From Rhodoferax sp. (GTDB lineage: Bacteria > Pseudomonadota > Gammaproteobacteria > Burkholderiales > Burkholderiaceae_C): a DNA stretch of 15,992 nucleotides. Shown piece by piece: positions 1 through 6,498 of the stretch. Each line of letters opens with the position of its first letter. Position 1 is the first letter of the stretch. The position numbers were made by a program, and so were the translations under genes. The stretch covers positions 1 through 15,992 of the forward strand of contig JAIPDA010000017.1 in the NCBI GenBank assembly GCA_021737905.1, written 5' to 3'. The notes under the pieces are model-generated. The model worked only from the letters and a program-made list of their open reading frames with translations, made no database searches and was not told where the DNA came from.

Positions 1-894
1 GGCTATTTGTTTTATGTGGGCGACCGCCAGAAGACCGACCTGCCCTACCGCAGCGAGCCAGGTGGCGACGACTGGCAGCGCTTGCGCCATGAAGTGGCGA
101 TGGACCCGCAAGCCATCGTGCGTCTGGCTGAAGCCGCCCACGCACGCTACGGCTTCAAGGACTTCAAACTCAAGGGCGGCGTGCTGCGCGGCGAAGAAGA
201 AATCGAAGCCATCGTGGCGCTGTCCGAGCGCTTTCCCGACGCCGGCATCACGCTGGACCCGAACGGCGGCTGGTTGCTCAAAGACGCCATCCGTCTGTGC
301 CGCGACCGTCACAAAGAACTCGCCTACGCCGAAGACCCCTGCGGTGCCGAAGGCGTGTTCTCGGGCCGCGAAGTGATGGCCGAGTTCCGCCGCGCCACCG
401 GCCTGCGCACCGCCACCAACATGATCGCCACCGACTGGCGCGAGATGGCGCACACCATTCATTTGCAGTCGGTCGACATTCCGCTGGCCGACCCGCATTT
501 CTGGACCATGCAGGGCTCGGTCCGGGTGGCGCAGATGTGTCAGACCTGGGGCCTGACCTGGGGCTCGCATTCCAACAACCACTTTGACGTGTCGCTGGCC
601 ATGTTCACGCACGTGGGCGCGGCAGCGCCAGGGCAGGTGACCGCCATGGACACGCACTGGATCTGGCAGGACGGCCAGCGCCTGACCAAGGAGCCGCTGC
701 AAATCAAGAACGGTGCCATCGAGGTGCCGAAAAAACCCGGCCTGGGCATTGAGCTGGACATGGTCGAAGTCGACAAAGCCCACCAGCTTTATTTGAAGCA
801 CGGTCTGGGCGCGCGCGACGACGCCATCGCTATGCAGTACCTGATGCCCAACTGGACATTCAACAGCAAGCTGCCCTGCATGGTGCGCCCTTGA
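1..894 (+). CDS. gudD: Glucarate dehydratase, 5' end cut off by the window
   Basis: Dehydrates D-glucarate (and usually L-idarate) to 5-keto-4-deoxy-D-glucarate in the cytosol; a Mg-dependent enolase-superfamily enzyme. The frame is open from base 1 (GYLFYVGDRQ...) to TGA at 892-894, so the TTG at 7 is an internal Leu codon, not a start. Numbering from that Leu, the catalytic set is all present: KLK at 54-56 (Lys56), metal ligands Asp84 (TLDPNGGW), Glu109 (YAEDPCG) and Asn138 (ATNMIATDW), and the dyad Asp162 (LADPHFW) and His188 (GSHSNNH). These line up with E. coli GudD K207/D235/E260/N289/D313/H339 at a constant offset of 151, recalled from memory, so about 149 residues lie upstream of the window. 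The C-terminus (NSKLPCMVRP) is family-typical. It overlaps the next gene by 4 bp, which suggests one transcript and coupled translation. Fold and activity are very likely; galactarate dehydratase is a different family. Confidence 0.96.
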   Translation, partial: GYLFYVGDRQKTDLPYRSEPGGDDWQRLRHEVAMDPQAIVRLAEAAHARYGFKDFKLKGGVLRGEEEIEAIVALSERFPDAGITLDPNGGWLLKDAIRLCRDRHKELAYAEDPCGAEGVFSGREVMAEFRRATGLRTATNMIATDWREMAHTIHLQSVDIPLADPHFWTMQGSVRVAQMCQTWGLTWGSHSNNHFDVSLAMFTHVGAAAPGQVTAMDTHWIWQDGQRLTKEPLQIKNGAIEVPKKPGLGIELDMVEVDKAHQLYLKHGLGARDDAIAMQYLMPNWTFNSKLPCMVRP

Positions 895-1913
895 GCACCC
901 GCCTGCGCATCGGCGTGGTCGGTGCCGGGCTGGGGGCTGCGCCGCACTTCAAAAGTCTGCAAGACCTGAGCGATCAGGTCGATGTGGCTTGGCTGCATGT
1001 GCGCCAACCCGAACGCCTGACGCCCTCCGCCTTGCCGCCGGGTGCCCAAGTCACAGCCCGCTACGAAGACCTGCTGGAAGACACCTCGCTGCAAGCCGTG
1101 CTGATTCTCACGCCGCCCAACACCCACCTGGACCTGGTGCAGCGCGCCGCCCGCGCCGGCAAGCATGTGCTGCTTGAAAAGCCGCTGGAGATTTCACTGG
1201 CGAAGGCCGAAGAACTGGTGGCCGTGTGCGAGCAGCACCAGGTGCAGCTGGCCGTGATGCTGCAACACCGGCTGCGTGAATCGTCTGTGGCCCTGGCAGC
1301 CTTGATCGCCAGCGGCGAGCTGGGCGAACTGACCGGCGCTTCTTGCAGCATGCGCTGGTGGCGTCCGCAAAGCTATTACGACGAACCAGGCCGCGGCACG
1401 CTGGCGCGCGACGGCGGCGGCGTGTTGATCACCCAGGCCATCCACACCCTGGACCTGATGCTCAGCCTGACCGGGCTGCCCACGCAGGTCACCGCCCTGG
1501 CACGCACCAGTGCAGTGCACCGCATGGAATGCGAAGACACCGTGACCGCCGTTCTCAGCTTTGCCAACGGTGCCATCGGCAGCATCGATGCCACCACCGC
1601 CGCTTACCCTGGCTTTCCTGAGCGTATCGCGCTGAACTTCACGCGCGGCAGCGCCACACTGGAAGCCGGCCAGATGCAGGCGGAACTGGTCGATGGACGC
1701 CGCCTGAGCGTGGGCACGCACCAGGCCACCGGCACCGGCGCCAATGTCATGGCTTTTGACCATCACGCGCACCAGGCGGTGATTGCAGATTTTCTGCAAG
1801 CGATACGCTCTGGCAGCACGCCGGCAGTGAGCGGTCGCTCAGCGCTGCAGGTGCACCGATTGATTGCAGCCCTGACCGAATCGGCGCAGAGCGGCCGGGC
1901 GGTGTCCCTGTAG
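891..1913 (+). CDS. Gfo/Idh/MocA family oxidoreductase, substrate unknown
   Basis: A 340-residue NAD(P)-dependent sugar or sugar-acid dehydrogenase/reductase of the cytosolic Gfo/Idh/MocA family. It has an N-terminal Rossmann fold with RIGVVGAGLGAAPHF at 6-20, followed by the family signature HVLLEKP at 92-98, whose Lys97 is the usual catalytic lysine. The C-terminal alpha/beta domain carries DGGGVLITQAIHTLDL at 174-189 with His185 as the expected active-site histidine. The start is taken as TTG at 891 inside the stop of gudD (TTGA overlap): no ATG or GTG lies just upstream in frame, and the nucleotide-binding strand begins five residues later, as in relatives. No clear Shine-Dalgarno is visible, so translation probably depends on coupling to gudD. 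Context suggests a role in aldarate or related sugar catabolism. Specificity cannot be read from the sequence. Confidence 0.9.
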   Translation: MSTRLRIGVVGAGLGAAPHFKSLQDLSDQVDVAWLHVRQPERLTPSALPPGAQVTARYEDLLEDTSLQAVLILTPPNTHLDLVQRAARAGKHVLLEKPLEISLAKAEELVAVCEQHQVQLAVMLQHRLRESSVALAALIASGELGELTGASCSMRWWRPQSYYDEPGRGTLARDGGGVLITQAIHTLDLMLSLTGLPTQVTALARTSAVHRMECEDTVTAVLSFANGAIGSIDATTAAYPGFPERIALNFTRGSATLEAGQMQAELVDGRRLSVGTHQATGTGANVMAFDHHAHQAVIADFLQAIRSGSTPAVSGRSALQVHRLIAALTESAQSGRAVSL

Positions 1914-1937
1914 CGCTCGGGGGTACGGACCGGACTG

Positions 1938-1988
1938 TGAAAATGATCAGCTACGAAATGCGTAGCAAAGCCGCGCTTGATATATAGT
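1938..1988. repeat. Short intergenic dyad, possibly a degenerate REP-like element
   Basis: The gap between the oxidoreductase and the HxlR-like gene contains a perfect 6-bp inverted repeat, GCTACG (1950-1955) and CGTAGC (1961-1966), around a 5-base loop. An AT-containing string, GCGCTTGATATATAG, follows near 1973-1987. The combination of 'AAAATGAT.AGCT' followed by 'GCGCTTGATATATAG' resembles, from memory, an abundant intergenic repeat of Comamonadaceae genomes. No second copy exists in this window, so repeat status is an inference. There is no T-run after the stem, so it is not an obvious intrinsic terminator. Confidence 0.3.
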
Positions 1989-2050
1989 TGTGCCTCAAGC
2001 ACAGCAGCGCGCCCGCAACGGACTCCTCTGGCAAGACAAAATTGACCCTC

Positions 2051-2056
2051 AGGAGA
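2051..2056 (+). promoter_or_regulatory. Shine-Dalgarno that fixes the start of the HxlR-like gene
   Basis: AGGAGA lies 8 bases before ATG 2065. It argues against the longer in-frame reading from 1990, whose extra 25 residues look like untranslated leader. Confidence 0.8.
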
Positions 2057-2064
2057 CCATCGCC

Positions 2065-2409
2065 ATGAGTGCGAAAGACAATGCCGCTATAGGGCAACTG
2101 CTGGAGTTGCTGGAAGCCCGCTATGCACTGCGTGTGTTGTGGGCTCTCAAAGACGGCCATCCGCAAACATTTCGCCTGCTGCAAGACAGCATCGGGCTGA
2201 TCACTCCCAACACGCTGAACACCCGCATCAAAGAACTTAGAGCGGCCGGTCTGCTGGACCACCGCGGTGAGGGCTATGTGCTGACCTACCTGGGCGCTGA
2301 TTTGCTCAACCGGCTCAATGATCTGCAAGCCTTTGCCACCAAATGGACGATCAGCCAGGCCAAAGCGAGCGGCGCCAAGCCTGCACCAAGCGCCAAAAAA
2401 TCCAAATAG
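2065..2409 (+). CDS. HxlR-like winged-helix transcriptional regulator
   Basis: A small cytosolic DNA-binding protein of 114 residues. Residues about 7-90 form a winged helix-turn-helix resembling the HxlR/MarR-like group: LLEARYALRVLWALKDG (opening helix, where HxlR proteins have 'KW.LLIL..L..G'), then FRLLQDSIGLITPNTLNTRIKEL (helix-turn-helix), then AAGLLDHRGEGYVLTYLGADL (wing and following helix). The tail (AKASGAKPAPSAKKSK) is Ala/Lys-rich and probably disordered. There is no cysteine anywhere, so the Cys-based redox sensing known for some HxlR relatives is not possible here. The start is supported by AGGAGA 8 bases upstream. It stands alone between a sugar-acid operon and the heat-shock operon, with about 80 bp to the sigma-32 promoter. 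Whether it regulates either neighbour, or itself, cannot be told. Family call is fairly sure; function unknown. Confidence 0.82.
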   Translation: MSAKDNAAIGQLLELLEARYALRVLWALKDGHPQTFRLLQDSIGLITPNTLNTRIKELRAAGLLDHRGEGYVLTYLGADLLNRLNDLQAFATKWTISQAKASGAKPAPSAKKSK

Positions 2410-2489
2410 CGGCTTCCCGGCGCCAAGCTCAAAAAGCCAGACGGCCACATAGCAGCACCCCAAAAATCCGCAGCCCCAGATGGCCATGC

Positions 2490-2517
2490 CTTGAAAAGGG
2501 CTTTGGCAGCCCCAAAT
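2490..2517 (+). promoter_or_regulatory. Sigma-32 (heat-shock) promoter of grpE-dnaK-dnaJ
   Basis: CTTGAAA (2490-2496), a 13-base spacer, then CCCCAAAT (2510-2517). This closely matches the RpoH consensus CTTGAAA-N(11-16)-CCCCATNT. Transcription would begin near 2524, giving a leader of roughly 27 bases before ATG 2551. The -35 box covers the TTG at 2491, so translation cannot start there from this promoter. No CIRCE element (TTAGCACTC-N9-GAGTGCTAA) is visible, so control by RpoH rather than HrcA is implied. Confidence 0.88.
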
Positions 2518-2550
2518 GACGATCAGTTTTATTTTTTACCTTTTCTCAGC

Positions 2551-3123
2551 ATGACCCCCAACACGCCCCCAGACAACAACTCCACACTGACCGGCGCTGC
2601 CAGCCCGGAAGAGCTTGAGGCAGCCCAAGCCGCCAACGAAGCCGATGCCCAAAGCGCTCTGCAAGCCGAATTGGACGCCCTGAAAGTCAAAAACGTCGAA
2701 CTCGCTGACAACTACCTGCGCGCCAAGGCTGAGGCTGAAAATGCCCGCCGCCGCGCCGATGACGAGATCTCCAAGGCCCGGAAATTCGCCGTCGAAAGCT
2801 TTGCAGAAAGCCTGCTGCCCGTGACCGACAGCCTGGAAGCCGGCTTGCTGCTCAAGGACGCCAGCGCCCAGCAAATACGTGAAGGCACAGAAGCGACCCT
2901 TCAACAACTCAAAAGCGCACTGGAACGCAACCGCGTGATGGCCATTGACCCGGCAGCAGGCACCAAGTTCGACCCCCATCAGCACCAGGCCATCAGCATG
3001 GTGCCGCTGCCGGCCGGCTCCACCCAGGAAGCCAATACGGTGGTCAGCGTGTTGCAAAAAGGCTATCTGATTGCTGACCGCGTGCTCCGGCCTGCGCTGG
3101 TGACAGTGGCAGCGCCGCAATAA
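2551..3123 (+). CDS. grpE: GrpE, nucleotide exchange factor for DnaK
   Basis: Releases ADP from DnaK and so resets the Hsp70 cycle in the cytosol; acts as a homodimer. The protein has 190 residues, normal for the family. It begins with an acidic, probably disordered N-terminus (MTPNTPPDNNSTLTG...). A long coiled-coil helix follows, about 22-90 (ELEAAQAANEADAQSALQAE through NYLRAKAEAENARRRADDE). The C-terminal four-helix and beta domain contains the GrpE hallmarks FDPHQHQAISMVP and VVSVLQKGYLIADRVLRPALVTV. ATG 2551 is chosen because the sigma-32 promoter places the transcript start near 2524; a longer reading from TTG 2491 would include the promoter itself. The leader (TTTTTACCTTTTCTCAGC) has no recognisable Shine-Dalgarno, which is unusual for a highly expressed chaperone gene. 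First gene of the grpE-dnaK-dnaJ operon. Confidence 0.96.
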   Translation: MTPNTPPDNNSTLTGAASPEELEAAQAANEADAQSALQAELDALKVKNVELADNYLRAKAEAENARRRADDEISKARKFAVESFAESLLPVTDSLEAGLLLKDASAQQIREGTEATLQQLKSALERNRVMAIDPAAGTKFDPHQHQAISMVPLPAGSTQEANTVVSVLQKGYLIADRVLRPALVTVAAPQ

Positions 3124-3134
3124 GCCAGTGCAAA

Positions 3135-3208
3135 TAAGTCGCCGGCAGTCTTGAAGTTTGCCGACTTAGCCATAAGTCATTGACATAGGCGGCCATGGTT
3201 TCATGACC
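3135..3208 (+). other. Two tandem hairpins in the grpE-dnaK gap
   Basis: Hairpin 1 pairs TAAGTC (3135-3140) and GGCA (3144-3147) with TGCCGACTTA (3159-3168), leaving a 3-base bulge and an 11-base loop. Hairpin 2 pairs GGCCATG (3191-3197) with CATGACC (3202-3208), 6 of 7 pairs, around a GTTT loop. Neither is followed by a T-run, so they look like mRNA processing or stability structures rather than terminators. Such elements would fit a dnaK message more abundant than grpE. Function is inferred only from symmetry. Confidence 0.5.
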
Positions 3209-3252
3209 TGGCGCTTGGAGTCTTTGCTCAGGCTCAAAAATCAACATCTATC

Positions 3253-3258
3253 AGGAGA
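3253..3258 (+). promoter_or_regulatory. Strong Shine-Dalgarno of dnaK
   Basis: AGGAGA, 8 bases before ATG 3267. It contrasts with grpE and dnaJ, which both lack a clear ribosome-binding site, and so would favour DnaK synthesis within the shared message. Confidence 0.85.
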
Positions 3259-3266
3259 AAAGCATC

Positions 3267-5222
3267 ATGGGAAGAATCATCGGCATTGACCTCGGTACCA
3301 CCAACAGCTGCGTGTCCATCATGGAGGGCAATACGCCCCGCGTGATCGAAAACTCTGAGGGCGCACGCACCACGCCGTCCATCGTGGCTTACCAGGACGG
3401 CGGCGAAGTGCTGGTCGGCGCCTCGGCCAAGCGCCAGGCGGTCACCAACCCCAAGAACACGCTGTACGCGGTCAAGCGCCTGATCGGGCGTAAGTTCGCC
3501 GAGAAAGAAGTTCAAAAAGACATCGACCTCATGCCCTACAAGATCGTGGCCGCCGACAACGGCGACGCCTGGGTCGAAGTGCGCAACAACAAGATGTCGG
3601 CCCAGCAGGTCAGCGCTGACATTCTGCGCAAGATGAAGAAAACCGCCGAAGACTACCTCGGCGAAGCTGTGACCGAAGCTGTCATCACCGTGCCGGCTTA
3701 CTTCAATGACGCACAACGTCAGGCCACCAAAGATGCCGGCCGCATTGCCGGCCTGGACGTCAAGCGCATCATCAACGAGCCCACCGCTGCAGCCCTGGCC
3801 TTTGGCCTGGACAAGCAGGAAAAAGGCGACCGCAAGATCGCGGTCTATGACCTGGGCGGCGGCACATTTGATATCTCCATCATCGAGATCGCCGACGTCG
3901 ATGGCGAAAAACAATTTGAAGTGCTGTCCACCAACGGCGACACCTTCCTGGGCGGTGAAGACTTTGACCAACGCATCATCGACTACATCATTGCCGAGTT
4001 CAAGAAAGAACAAGGCGTTGATCTGGGCAAAGACGTGCTGGCCCTGCAGCGCCTGAAAGAAGCCGCTGAAAAAGCCAAGATCGAGCTGTCTAACAGCGCG
4101 CAGACCGATGTCAACCTGCCTTACATCACCGCTGACGCTTCGGGCCCCAAACACCTGAACATCAAGATGACACGCGCCAAGCTCGAGAGCCTGGTCGACG
4201 AGCTCATCGAGCGCACCATCGCCCCTTGCCGCATGGCCGTCAAAGACGCCGGTATCGACGTCAGCGCCATCCATGACGTGATTCTGGTCGGCGGTATGAC
4301 CCGCATGCCCAAGGTGCAGGAAAAGGTCAAAGAATTTTTCGGCCGCGACCCGCGCAAAGACGTCAACCCCGACGAAGCCGTTGCCGTGGGCGCAGCTATT
4401 CAAGGCCAGGTGCTCTCGGGCGACCGCACCGACGTGCTGCTGCTCGACGTCACGCCACTGTCGCTGGGCATCGAGACCATGGGCGGCGTGATGACCAAGA
4501 TGATCAAGAAGAACACGACCATCCCGACCAAGTTCGCACAAACCTTCTCCACCGCCGAAGACAACCAGCCGGCCGTGACCATCAAGGTGTTCCAGGGCGA
4601 GCGCGAGATCGCCTCGGGCAACAAGGGCCTGGGCGAGTTCAACCTCGAAGGCATTCCACCGGCCGCGCGCGGTACGCCGCAAATTGAAGTGTCTTTTGAC
4701 ATCGACGCCAACGGCATCCTGCACGTGGGCGCCAAAGACAAAGGCACCGGCAAGGAAAACAAGATCACCATCAAGGCCAACTCCGGTCTGAGTGAAGCCG
4801 AGATTCAGCAGATGGTCAAGGACGCCGAGCTCAATGCCGTGGCGGACAAAGAAAAAGTCGAGTTCGTCCAAGCCAAGAACAGCGCCGAAGCCATGGTGCA
4901 CAGCGTGCGTAAATCGCTGGGCGAGTACGGTGACAAACTGGACGCCGGCGAGAAGGAAAAAATCGAAAAAGCCATAAGCGACATGGAAGAGGCTCTGAAG
5001 GGTGAAGACAAGGCCGCCATCGAAGCCAAGAACACCGCCCTGATGGAAGCCAGCCAGAAGCTGGGTGAAAAAATGTACGCTGACATGCAAGCCAACCAGG
5101 CCGAGCAAGCAGCAGCTGCAGGTCCAGGCGGCGGCGCCGGTGCAGCGGGCAGCGATGCCAACGCCAAGGCAGCCGACGATAATGTGGTTGACGCAGAAGT
5201 CAAAGAAGTCAAAAAGACTTAA
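3267..5222 (+). CDS. dnaK: DnaK (Hsp70) molecular chaperone
   Basis: ATP-dependent cytosolic Hsp70 that binds exposed hydrophobic peptides, working with DnaJ (stimulates hydrolysis) and GrpE (nucleotide exchange). It has 651 residues, against 638 in E. coli. The actin-like ATPase domain spans about 1-388. It has GIDLGTTNSCV (6-16), the catalytic Lys70 (YAVKRLIG), VPAYFNDAQRQATKDAG, NEPTAAALAFG, YDLGGGTFDISI and VGGMTRMPKVQ. The interdomain linker VLLLD is at 390-394, followed by TPLSLGIETMGG and the beta-sandwich and helical-lid substrate domain. The C-terminus is a Gly/Ala-rich flexible segment (AAAGPGGGAGAAGSDANAKA) ending VVDAEVKEVKKT, matching the usual EEV-like acidic/basic tail. ATG 3267 is supported by AGGAGA 8 bases upstream. 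It is the second gene of the heat-shock operon, transcribed from the grpE promoter and possibly from a weaker one in the 143-bp gap. No key residue is missing. Confidence 0.99.
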   Translation: MGRIIGIDLGTTNSCVSIMEGNTPRVIENSEGARTTPSIVAYQDGGEVLVGASAKRQAVTNPKNTLYAVKRLIGRKFAEKEVQKDIDLMPYKIVAADNGDAWVEVRNNKMSAQQVSADILRKMKKTAEDYLGEAVTEAVITVPAYFNDAQRQATKDAGRIAGLDVKRIINEPTAAALAFGLDKQEKGDRKIAVYDLGGGTFDISIIEIADVDGEKQFEVLSTNGDTFLGGEDFDQRIIDYIIAEFKKEQGVDLGKDVLALQRLKEAAEKAKIELSNSAQTDVNLPYITADASGPKHLNIKMTRAKLESLVDELIERTIAPCRMAVKDAGIDVSAIHDVILVGGMTRMPKVQEKVKEFFGRDPRKDVNPDEAVAVGAAIQGQVLSGDRTDVLLLDVTPLSLGIETMGGVMTKMIKKNTTIPTKFAQTFSTAEDNQPAVTIKVFQGEREIASGNKGLGEFNLEGIPPAARGTPQIEVSFDIDANGILHVGAKDKGTGKENKITIKANSGLSEAEIQQMVKDAELNAVADKEKVEFVQAKNSAEAMVHSVRKSLGEYGDKLDAGEKEKIEKAISDMEEALKGEDKAAIEAKNTALMEASQKLGEKMYADMQANQAEQAAAAGPGGGAGAAGSDANAKAADDNVVDAEVKEVKKT

Positions 5223-5253
5223 GGCTATTCTTCGGGCGCAAACCCGATGCCTC

Positions 5254-5288
5254 AAAGCGGAATCAGGGCCCAGCCTTGATTCCGCTTT
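5254..5288 (+). terminator. Strong hairpin between dnaK and dnaJ, likely attenuator
   Basis: A perfect 12-bp inverted repeat, AAAGCGGAATCA (5254-5265) and TGATTCCGCTTT (5277-5288), extended by G-C pairs inside the 11-base intervening segment. The 3' arm ends in only three T and is followed by CC, so it resembles a leaky intrinsic terminator. It would let part of the transcription through to dnaJ and protect the dnaK 3' end. The role is inferred; the symmetry is seen directly. Confidence 0.65.
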
Positions 5289-5335
5289 CCTGCATGCGGC
5301 ACACGCTCTTTAACTTTCACTGACGACGCAGTTTC

Positions 5336-6487
5336 ATGGCCAAAAAAGATTACTACGACACGCTGGGTGTACCCAAAAACGCCAGCGAAGAGGACATCAA
5401 AAAAGCGTATCGCAAACTCGCGATGAAGCACCACCCTGACCGCAACCAGGGTGACGGCTCCAAGGCTTCGGAAGAAAAATTCAAAGAAGCCAAAGAAGCC
5501 TATGAAATGCTGTCCGACGCCAACAAGCGCGCAGCCTATGACCAGTATGGCCACGCCGGTGTAGACCCCAACATGCGCGGCGGTGGCGCTGGCGCTGGCG
5601 GGGCTGAAGGTTTTGGCGGTTTTGCAGAAGCCTTTGGTGATATTTTCGGCGACGTCTTCAACAACGCCAACCGTGGCCAGCAACGTGGTGGCCGTCAGGT
5701 GTTTCGCGGCGGAGACCTCAGCTACGCCATGGAAATCACGCTGGAAGAAGCGGCCGCCGGCAAAGACGCGCAGATACGCATCCCCAGCTGGGACGACTGC
5801 GGCATCTGCCACGGCAACGGCGCCAAGCCCGGCACCAAGGTGGCGACCTGCACCACCTGCCATGGCCACGGCGTGGTGCAAATGCGGCAGGGCTTTTTCA
5901 GCGTGCAACAAAACTGCCCGCAGTGCAAAGGCACAGGCAAACTGATCCCCGAGCCTTGCGTGGCCTGCCACGGCGTGGGCAAGACCAAAACCAACAAAAC
6001 CCTGGAAGTCAAAATCCCGGGCGGCATCGACGACGGCATGCGTATCCGCTCCACCGCCAACGGTGAGCCGGGCAGCAACGGTGGCCCGCCGGGTGACCTG
6101 TACATCGAGATCCGCATCAAAAAGCACGAAATTTTTGAGCGCGAAGGCGACGACCTGCACTGTGTGGTGCCCGTCAGTTTTCCGCGCGCATCGCTGGGCG
6201 GTGAAATTGAAGTGCCCACGCTGTCAGGCAAAGCGGCCATTGACATTCCCGAAGGCACGCAAGCGGGTAAACAGTTCCGCCTGCGCGGCAAAGGCATCAA
6301 AGGTGTGCGATCAAGCTACCCGGGCGATCTGTACTGCCACATTGCCATAGAGACACCGGTCAAGCTGACAGAGGCCCAGCGCAAGCTACTTAAAGAGTTT
6401 GAGGAGTCTCTGAGAAAAGGCGGCGCCAGACATTCTCCGACCGAAGAAGGCTGGACCGACAAGCTGAAGAATTTCTTCAGCGCCTGA
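5336..6487 (+). CDS. dnaJ: DnaJ (Hsp40) co-chaperone
   Basis: Delivers unfolded clients to DnaK and triggers its ATPase; cytosolic homodimer. The protein has 383 residues, a full-length type I (class A) DnaJ. The J domain spans 1-70, with HPD at 33-35. A Gly/Phe-rich region follows (about 78-115, GGGAGAGGAEGFGGFAEAF...). The zinc-finger domain, about 155-215, holds four CxxCxGxG repeats: CGICHGNG, CTTCHGHG, CPQCKGTG and CVACHGVG. Two C-terminal peptide-binding beta domains and the dimerisation helix follow, ending KLKNFFSA. ATG 5336 matches the family N-terminus MAKKDYYDTLGV. No strong Shine-Dalgarno precedes it. It lies downstream of the dnaK hairpin terminator-like element, so its expression is likely below that of dnaK. 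Its stop converges on the acyl-CoA dehydrogenase gene with only 11 bp between. Confidence 0.98.
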   Translation: MAKKDYYDTLGVPKNASEEDIKKAYRKLAMKHHPDRNQGDGSKASEEKFKEAKEAYEMLSDANKRAAYDQYGHAGVDPNMRGGGAGAGGAEGFGGFAEAFGDIFGDVFNNANRGQQRGGRQVFRGGDLSYAMEITLEEAAAGKDAQIRIPSWDDCGICHGNGAKPGTKVATCTTCHGHGVVQMRQGFFSVQQNCPQCKGTGKLIPEPCVACHGVGKTKTNKTLEVKIPGGIDDGMRIRSTANGEPGSNGGPPGDLYIEIRIKKHEIFEREGDDLHCVVPVSFPRASLGGEIEVPTLSGKAAIDIPEGTQAGKQFRLRGKGIKGVRSSYPGDLYCHIAIETPVKLTEAQRKLLKEFEESLRKGGARHSPTEEGWTDKLKNFFSA

Positions 6488-6498
6488 TCAGGGCGGCC

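Noticed and set aside
1951..2487. A 178-residue minus-strand frame opposite the HxlR-like gene
   Set aside because: No domain is recognisable and it covers a well-supported gene with a good Shine-Dalgarno on the other strand.
2491..2550. TTG start giving a longer GrpE
   Set aside because: The TTG is part of the sigma-32 -35 box, so it is upstream of the transcript start. The extra residues are not GrpE-like.
3150..3175. Possible second sigma-32 promoter before dnaK (CTTGAAG ... AGCCATAA)
   Set aside because: The -10 half matches poorly and the best alignment needs an 11-base spacer. The -35-like string is also the loop of a hairpin.
3234..5255. A 673-residue open frame on the minus strand fully antisense to dnaK
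   Set aside because: It is rich in His, Phe, Val and Gly with no recognisable domain. It mirrors the RNY-type codon pattern of dnaK. Long antisense frames over Hsp70 genes are a known artefact that has been mis-annotated before.
6483..6492. Palindrome CCTGATCAGG at the dnaJ stop as a terminator
   Set aside because: It has no room for an RNA loop and no T-run. It probably arises from the stop codon context.
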